Shown here: positions 60,301-64,000 of the stretch, piece by piece
How positions within the stretch are numbered: position 1 is the first letter of the stretch
Layout: every line of letters starts with the position of its first letter
Assembly (NCBI GenBank): GCA_937925635.1
Contig: CALALX010000059.1
Location: 1 to 64,000 of the forward strand
From: an uncultured Caulobacter sp.
Lineage (GTDB): Bacteria > Pseudomonadota > Alphaproteobacteria > Caulobacterales > Caulobacteraceae
Length of the DNA: 64,000 nucleotides
Direction: 5' to 3'
Made by a program: the position numbers and the translations under genes
The notes under the pieces: model-generated
Told to the model about the DNA's origin: nothing
Seen by the model: only the letters and a program-made list of their open reading frames with translations
Database searches by the model: none

Positions 60301-61057
60301 GCTGTCTGAGCTGCCGGCGGGCCCCCTGCACCGTCTGGACCGAAGCGGAGACCTCCTGGTTCGCCTCGATGGCGAGACGCTGGAGAGCCGCCCGCTCCTG
60401 GCCGTGCTCGCCGGCGCCAACGCCCTGGCCGTGCAGGGACAGGCCGGGGCCTGGGAGATCGTCCAGTTCCTGGGCGCCGAGCTGGTGGAGGATGGAGTCT
60501 GGCGGCTCACCGGCCTGCTGCGCGGTCAGGCCGGCAGCGATCCGGCCATGGCGGCCCTGACGCCGGCCGGCGCGGCGGTCCTGCTGTTGGAGGAAGGGTT
60601 GGTCCGCGCCGAGGTCGCGCTGTCCGAACGGGGCCTGCCCCTGGTCTGGCGCGCTGCGCCGGCCGGAGGACCGCCGGGCGGGGAGGCTGCCACGTCGCTC
60701 GAGGCGGTCTGGACCGGCGTGGCGCGCCGGCCCTGGACGCCCTGTCACCTGCGCCGCGTCGACGCGCCCGGCGGCGACACCACCTTCAGCTGGATCCGGC
60801 GGGCCCGTCTGGCCGGAGACTCGTTCGACGATGAGCCGCCGATGTCAGAGGAAGCGGAGCGCTACCGGATCGAAATCCTGGCGGGTGAGACCGTGGTTCG
60901 CGCCGCCGAGGTCGCCGCGCCCGCCTTCATCTGGACCACGGCCATGCAGGCCGCCGATTTTCCGGGCGAGCCGCCCGATCCGGTGATCGTTCGAGTCGCC
61001 CAATGGTCGGCGACGTTCGGCTTCGGCGCCCCCGCCGCGCGCAGCCTGTGGCGTTGA
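57347..61057 (+). CDS. GTA tail-tip/megatron protein with TIM barrel (gp15 homologue)
   Basis: 1,236 residues, the largest protein of the cluster. Start MAQVILSSLGRRIGGDGLAA. The first 430 residues form the hub-like part (AAVFGRARVAGQLIWAARFR, ICEG-type turn). A GTA TIM-barrel-like domain follows (about 430-760; DWGLRRMVLHMARLAQLAGG, LDPLWADDAIDFVGIDFYPP), then baseplate hub-type domains and a receptor-facing C-terminus (about 900-1236). Homologues form the tail tip and dock glycan or capsule on recipients. The frame is intact. Confidence 0.95.
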   Translation: MAQVILSSLGRRIGGDGLAAIGAQVGQSLDRLAIASLQPSRLAGPRLREIQLMSAAEGAPMAAVFGRARVAGQLIWAARFREKRIERQAGGGKGGPKVTEYRYSLSFAVALCEGPIDGIGRVWADGKPMDLSGVVMRLHLGGEGQTPDPLIEAIEGDAPAYRGCAYVVFEDLPLDAFGNRAPQLSFEVFRRPRGAGQALEERLRSVCLIPGAGEFAYATQVVQRRDSLTRFKAENVNNVDGRPDLLVSLDQLQAQLPNLEAVTLVVSWFGTSLDAGACAFRPGVEQTGKSTIPFDWRAGGVGRGGAHLVSRLAGVPAYGGTPADRSVVQAITELKARGLQVTLCPFVLMDCEGFPWRGRITGEAADIPSLFGEATPADIVIHGERIDHDCADWGLRRMVLHMARLAQLAGGVDGFLISSELRGITTIRDSAGGYPAVAALRDLAADCRTILGAETALGYAADWSEYFGHQPADGSGDVFFHLDPLWADDAIDFVGIDFYPPLADWRGEPDFGAIEIAAGEGFDWFYASTEDRLAGLRTPIADGAHDEPWVFRPKDLVGWWSHAHHDRPGGVRSATPTAWSPRSKPIRLIEFGCPAADKGANAPNLFVDPKSDESALPPFSTGLRDDHAQRRTLEAVLGHFASEAGNPVSPVYGGPMVSAMSAWCWDARPFPDFPARADIWADGPNWQLGHWLNGRLGAAPLADLVVELAARAGVDIDAGDVRGVATGYVVDQPMRLRDALEPLAGAFAFDPAERGDRVTLIARDGAVALDLEAGALALPEAAAASAAVRTLQSPPDELRLRFIDEAADYQTGGLTVRRDPAEAGDILTADLPIVLTAPRAEGVGRRLLARTRAALDESVLHLGPLDALRLEPGDRVRCPDDTRTWRVERIELDEQPRAILTLAEPVAADGAGSGDWAPPPPTEPAAPPAFLLVDLPPLPGNEEDARPIAAAAVEPWRDLDIHAGADAASLTVRARLDRPSVIGETLSELPAGPLHRLDRSGDLLVRLDGETLESRPLLAVLAGANALAVQGQAGAWEIVQFLGAELVEDGVWRLTGLLRGQAGSDPAMAALTPAGAAVLLLEEGLVRAEVALSERGLPLVWRAAPAGGPPGGEAATSLEAVWTGVARRPWTPCHLRRVDAPGGDTTFSWIRRARLAGDSFDDEPPMSEEAERYRIEILAGETVVRAAEVAAPAFIWTTAMQAADFPGEPPDPVIVRVAQWSATFGFGAPAARSLWR

Positions 61058-61107
61058 ACGCGCGGACGCTCTATCTGAGGCCCAGCAGACTTCACCGTGA
61101 GGGGCCC

Positions 61108-62052
61108 TTGGCGCGCGATCCTTATCTCGAACTCGGCGTGGCGCGGAACGCGAGCGCGGACGAGATCCGGAAGGCGTTCCGCAAGCTCGCCAAACAGTAT
61201 CACCCCGACGCCAACCCTGGCGACGCCAGCGCTGAAGAACGGTTCAAACGCGTCTCCGGCGCCTTCGACATCATTGGCGACGAGGACAAGCGCAAGAAGT
61301 TCGACCGCGGCGAGATCGACGCCGACGGCCGCGAGCGGCATCCCGGCTTCGGCGGCGAGAGCCCGTTCGGCCCTGGCGGCGCCTCGGGCGGCCGCTACCG
61401 GCCCGGCCCAGGCAGCCCCGGCTTCGAGGGCGTCGACATCAACGACATTCTCGGCGACGTGTTCGGCCGCGGCGGGCCGGGCGGCGCGCGCCAGGGCTTC
61501 GGCGGTTTCAGCGGCGGCGGTTTCAGCGGCGGCAAGGGCGCGGATCTGCGCGCCCACCTCGACATCGACCTCGAGGAGGCCATCCGCGGCGGCAAGAAGC
61601 GTATCGCCTTCTCCGACGGCCGCACGTTGGAGGTGAACATCCCGAAGGGCGCGCAGGAAGGGCAGACCTTGCGCCTGAAGGGGCAGGGCGCGTCGGGCCG
61701 TTCCGGTCCCGGCGACGCCCTGATCGAGATCGGTTTCAAGCCGCACCCCGTCTACCGCCGCGAAGGCGACACCCTGCATATGGACCTGCCGGTGTCCGTG
61801 CCCGACGCCGTGCTGGGCGGCAAGGTCGAGGCCCCGACCCCCGATGGACCGGTCAATGTCACCGTGCCGAAGGGCTCCAACAGCGGCGCGCTGCTGCGGC
61901 TCAAGGGGCGCGGCTTCGTCAACGCTAAAGGGCAGCGCGGCGACCTGGTGGCCCGGATCGTGGTGACCCTGCCCGAAACCGTCGATCCCGCGCTCGAGAA
62001 ATTCGCCGAACAGTGGCGCAAGGAGCGGTCCTACTCGCCTCGCAAGCGGTAG
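61108..62052 (+). CDS. DnaJ-family co-chaperone (DnaJ C-terminal domain protein, CbpA-like)
   Basis: 314 residues from a TTG start at 61108 with GAGGGG upstream, giving ARDPYLELGVARNASADEIR. J-domain (about 3-68) with the HPD motif in KQYHPDANPGD; a Gly/Phe-rich linker (about 70-165, GFGGFSGGGFSGGKG); no zinc-finger; and a DnaJ_C substrate domain (about 165-305; GRTLEVNIPKGAQEGQTLRL, GDALIEIGFKPHPVYRREGD). It stimulates DnaK ATPase and binds clients, class II like CbpA. It starts 50 bases after the GTA cluster and is probably host, not GTA. Confidence 0.93.
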   Translation: MARDPYLELGVARNASADEIRKAFRKLAKQYHPDANPGDASAEERFKRVSGAFDIIGDEDKRKKFDRGEIDADGRERHPGFGGESPFGPGGASGGRYRPGPGSPGFEGVDINDILGDVFGRGGPGGARQGFGGFSGGGFSGGKGADLRAHLDIDLEEAIRGGKKRIAFSDGRTLEVNIPKGAQEGQTLRLKGQGASGRSGPGDALIEIGFKPHPVYRREGDTLHMDLPVSVPDAVLGGKVEAPTPDGPVNVTVPKGSNSGALLRLKGRGFVNAKGQRGDLVARIVVTLPETVDPALEKFAEQWRKERSYSPRKR

Positions 62053-62142
62053 GCGGTGTTCGGCGCGTGACACGCCGCCGCACCCCTTCCATAAAAGACC
62101 CATTCAGCCGGCATTCAGCGTCGGCGCCTTAGACCCTTGGGC

Positions 62143-62601
62143 ATGAAGCGTATCGCCGCCCTCCTTCTGACCGCCATCATCGGCCTCGGCTCTCCCGCCG
62201 TCGCTGAGGCGCAGAACCGTTGCCCGAGCGGGCCGATCGGCAAGGCCTGCCGCGAGGCTCGCGACCAAGGCGGCGGAGACATGGGCGCGCGGGCGCGGCC
62301 GCCCGGCCGCGGCGACGAAGGCGGTCGCACCCGCCCGCCGGGCCAGGGCGGCAATTCGCTCGGCGACGGCTGGCGTCCCCGCGAGGAGGACGCCCGCGAA
62401 GGGGTCCGGGGCGGTCGGTTGGTGCCGCTGGAGGCGGTCATTCGCAACATCGCGCGCTCGAACCCCGGGCAGCTGCTCGACGCGGGGCTCGAGAATCGCG
62501 GCGGCCGGCCGATCTATCGCGTGCGCTGGCAGACCAACGACGGGCGGCGCATCGACTACATCGTTGACGCCCAGAGCGGCCAGATCATCGGAAGGAACTA
62601 G
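62143..62601 (+). CDS. Periplasmic PepSY-like protein upstream of a two-component system
   Basis: 152 residues from the ATG at 62143. Signal peptide MKRIAALLLTAIIGLGSPAV ending near AEAQN; a Gly/Arg/Pro-rich disordered middle (about 35-85); and a C-terminal PepSY-like unit (about 90-152; LVPLEAVIRNIARSNPGQLL, RPIYRVRWQTNDGRRIDYIV, DAQSGQIIGRN). It is followed after 9 bases by the response regulator. Small PepSY proteins beside sensor kinases often act as inhibitors or cosensors, as with FeuN for FeuPQ in Sinorhizobium; that role is inferred. Confidence 0.85.
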   Translation: MKRIAALLLTAIIGLGSPAVAEAQNRCPSGPIGKACREARDQGGGDMGARARPPGRGDEGGRTRPPGQGGNSLGDGWRPREEDAREGVRGGRLVPLEAVIRNIARSNPGQLLDAGLENRGGRPIYRVRWQTNDGRRIDYIVDAQSGQIIGRN

Positions 62602-62610
62602 GGGCCCCGC

Positions 62611-63288
62611 ATGCGCATCCTTCTGGTCGAGGACGATCCTGACCTGTCGCGCCAGCTCAAACTGGCGCTCGGCGACGCCGGCTACGCGGTCGACCACGCC
62701 GCCGATGGCGAGGAAGCCCACTATCTCGGCGAGGCGGAGCCGTACGACGCGGTGATCCTCGACCTGGGCCTGCCCAAGATCGACGGCGTGTCGGTGCTGG
62801 AGCGCTGGCGGCGCGAGAACATCGCCACCCCGGTGCTGATCCTCACCGCGCGCGACAACTGGAGCCAGAAGGTCGCCGGGTTCGACGCCGGCGCCGACGA
62901 CTATCTGACCAAGCCGTTCCATACCGAGGAGCTGCTGGCCCGCCTGCGCGCGCTGCTGCGGCGGTCGGCCGGCCACGCGACGCCGAACCTGAGCTGCGGC
63001 GGTCTGCGCCTCGATCCGCGCTCGGCCCGGGCCAGCGTCAATGGCGAGCCGCTCCGGCTGACCTCGCTTGAGTACCGGCTGCTGCACTACATGATCATGC
63101 ACCAGGGCCGGGTCATCAGCCGCACCGAACTGGTCGAGCACCTGTACGATCAGGACTTCGACCGCGACTCCAACACCATCGAGGTCTTCATCGGCCGGGT
63201 CCGCAAGAAGATCGGTCCCGACCGCATCGAGACGGTGCGCGGTCTCGGCTACCGCCTGACCCCGCTCGAGGGCGAGGCGACGGAGTGA
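62611..63288 (+). CDS. OmpR/PhoB-family response regulator
   Basis: 225 residues. Receiver domain (about 1-115) with acidic pocket VEDDPDLSRQL and phospho-Asp in YDAVILDLGLPKIDGV, Thr in PVLILTARDN, Lys in DYLTKPFHTEEL. C-terminal winged helix (about 125-220; RLTSLEYRLLHYMIMHQGRV, YDQDFDRDSNTIEVFIGRVR). Resembles PhoP/FeuP-like regulators. The stop overlaps the kinase start as GTGA, so they are coupled. Confidence 0.95.
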   Translation: MRILLVEDDPDLSRQLKLALGDAGYAVDHAADGEEAHYLGEAEPYDAVILDLGLPKIDGVSVLERWRRENIATPVLILTARDNWSQKVAGFDAGADDYLTKPFHTEELLARLRALLRRSAGHATPNLSCGGLRLDPRSARASVNGEPLRLTSLEYRLLHYMIMHQGRVISRTELVEHLYDQDFDRDSNTIEVFIGRVRKKIGPDRIETVRGLGYRLTPLEGEATE

Positions 63289-64000
63289 AGCTGCGCCTGC
63301 CGGCGCTGGGCGTTCGCTCCCTGGTCGGGCGGCTGGTTCTGCTGGCCGCCGGTTGGAGCGTGATCGTCCTGATCGTCACCGGCGTGGCCCTGACCGCCTT
63401 CTTCCAGCAGGCCGCGCTGCGCCGCTTCGATCTGGGCCTCGTCGATGTGGCGCAGGGGCTGAACGCCGGCATGAGTGTCGAAGACGGCAGGGTCGTGGCC
63501 CCGCCGCTGACCGACAGCCGAGCGCTGCGCGTCTATTCCGGCCGCTACTGGCAGATCGCCGAACATGCGGCGGGCGGGAAGATCCGGCCGCTGAACGGCA
63601 ATCGGTCCAGATCGTTGTTCGACATGGATCTCAAGATGCCTGACGAGGTCGTGGCCGAGGTCGCCGCCAATCCAGGCAAACAGATATTCTACAGCGCCGA
63701 GGGGCCCCTCGATCAGCCGCTGCGGGCGACCGCCATGCAGGTGACCCTGTCCGAGCGGGCCGCGCCGGTGATCATCATGGTCGCCGAGGATCGCTCGCCG
63801 GTCGACAACGAGGCCCGGCGCTTCGCGCTGCTCACCGCCGGCGCCCTGATCGCGCTGGGCGTCGGCATCGTGTCCGCCGTCTTCCTGCAGGTGCGGATCG
63901 GCCTGCAACCCCTGTTCCGCCTGCGCCGCGAGGTCGCGGAAGTGCGCAAGGGCAAGGCGGAGCGGATCGTCGGCGAGTATCCCACGGAGCTCGAGCCCCT
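63285..64000 (+). CDS. Sensor histidine kinase, 5' part (runs off the window)
   Basis: 239 codons are in view from a GTG start overlapping the regulator stop. Reads VKLRLPALGVRSLVGRLVLL with a first membrane helix (AAGWSVIVLIVTGVALTAFF, about 21-41), a periplasmic sensor region (about 42-175), a second helix (FALLTAGALIALGVGIVSAV, about 182-202) and the start of a HAMP-like region (RLRREVAEVRKGKAERIVGE). The kinase core lies beyond base 64000. Together with the PepSY protein and regulator it forms a three-gene signalling operon, perhaps like FeuPQ. Confidence 0.9.
   Translation, partial: MKLRLPALGVRSLVGRLVLLAAGWSVIVLIVTGVALTAFFQQAALRRFDLGLVDVAQGLNAGMSVEDGRVVAPPLTDSRALRVYSGRYWQIAEHAAGGKIRPLNGNRSRSLFDMDLKMPDEVVAEVAANPGKQIFYSAEGPLDQPLRATAMQVTLSERAAPVIIMVAEDRSPVDNEARRFALLTAGALIALGVGIVSAVFLQVRIGLQPLFRLRREVAEVRKGKAERIVGEYPTELEP

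Noticed and set aside
57185..60748. 1,187-codon antisense frame opposite the tail-tip gene
   Set aside because: Low-complexity Gly/Arg/Gln composition, no domain, entirely inside a recognised GTA gene.

Overview
The window reads as chromosomal DNA of a high-GC alphaproteobacterium, most likely a Caulobacteraceae member (Caulobacter/Phenylobacterium/Brevundimonas type). This rests on an RcGTA-like gene transfer agent (GTA) cluster, several TonB-dependent receptors, a PutA of about 1,030 residues controlled by an Lrp-type regulator, and short palindromic intergenic repeats. I recognised no rRNA, tRNA or CRISPR array. Family assignments come from reading motifs; no search was run.

Layout. 1-1455: a lower-GC reverse transcriptase with a YIDD active site and no intron around it. 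1462-5150: divergent putR/putA with a palindrome between them. 5157-7370: a membrane GGDEF-EAL protein with a degenerate GGDEF site. 7564-13560: two divergent TonB-dependent receptors plus a PepSY membrane protein; their shared control region holds a perfect FNR/FixK-type box and two Fur-like boxes. 13924-16593: MATE efflux pump, a possible leader ORF with terminator, a tautomerase and a TetR regulator with an operator-like palindrome. 16606-27644: a carboxylate-uptake locus (SLC13 permease, exported alpha/beta hydrolase, TonB-dependent receptor, DctA, then divergent DctB/DctD). The DctD has lost the GAFTGA loop.

27750-30134 is a small integrated element at the 5' end of dusA. The displaced dusA start lies at 27750, a replacement start lies at 29130, and between them are a truncated tyrosine integrase and a hypothetical protein that may have lost its N-terminus. 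30254-46642 is mostly housekeeping: a periplasmic helical-repeat protein, retropepsin-like protease, thioesterase and DUF1289 protein, two TonB-C-like proteins, an acyl-CoA dehydrogenase pair, an AcuI-type reductase, a lipase-like lipoprotein, a Uup-type ABC-F protein, a VapBC pair, a YcgN-family protein and a class A penicillin-binding protein.

46829-61057 is a near-complete GTA cluster in canonical order: candidate terS, terL, portal, gp3.5-position protein, protease, capsid, adaptor, stopper, tail terminator, tail tube, two chaperone-type genes, short tape measure, distal tail, hub, peptidase and the 1,236-residue tail-tip protein. It is interrupted by a GIY-YIG pseudogene and an antisense DUF805 gene. 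The head half is studded with inverted-repeat elements; the tail half is tightly overlapped. After it come a DnaJ-type chaperone, a periplasmic PepSY-like protein and an OmpR-type response regulator/histidine kinase pair that runs off the window.

The items most worth a second look are the stand-alone reverse transcriptase, the dusA element that rebuilds its target gene, the GAFTGA-less DctD with a DctD-like palindrome, the possible leader attenuator before matE, and the repeat-invaded GTA cluster.
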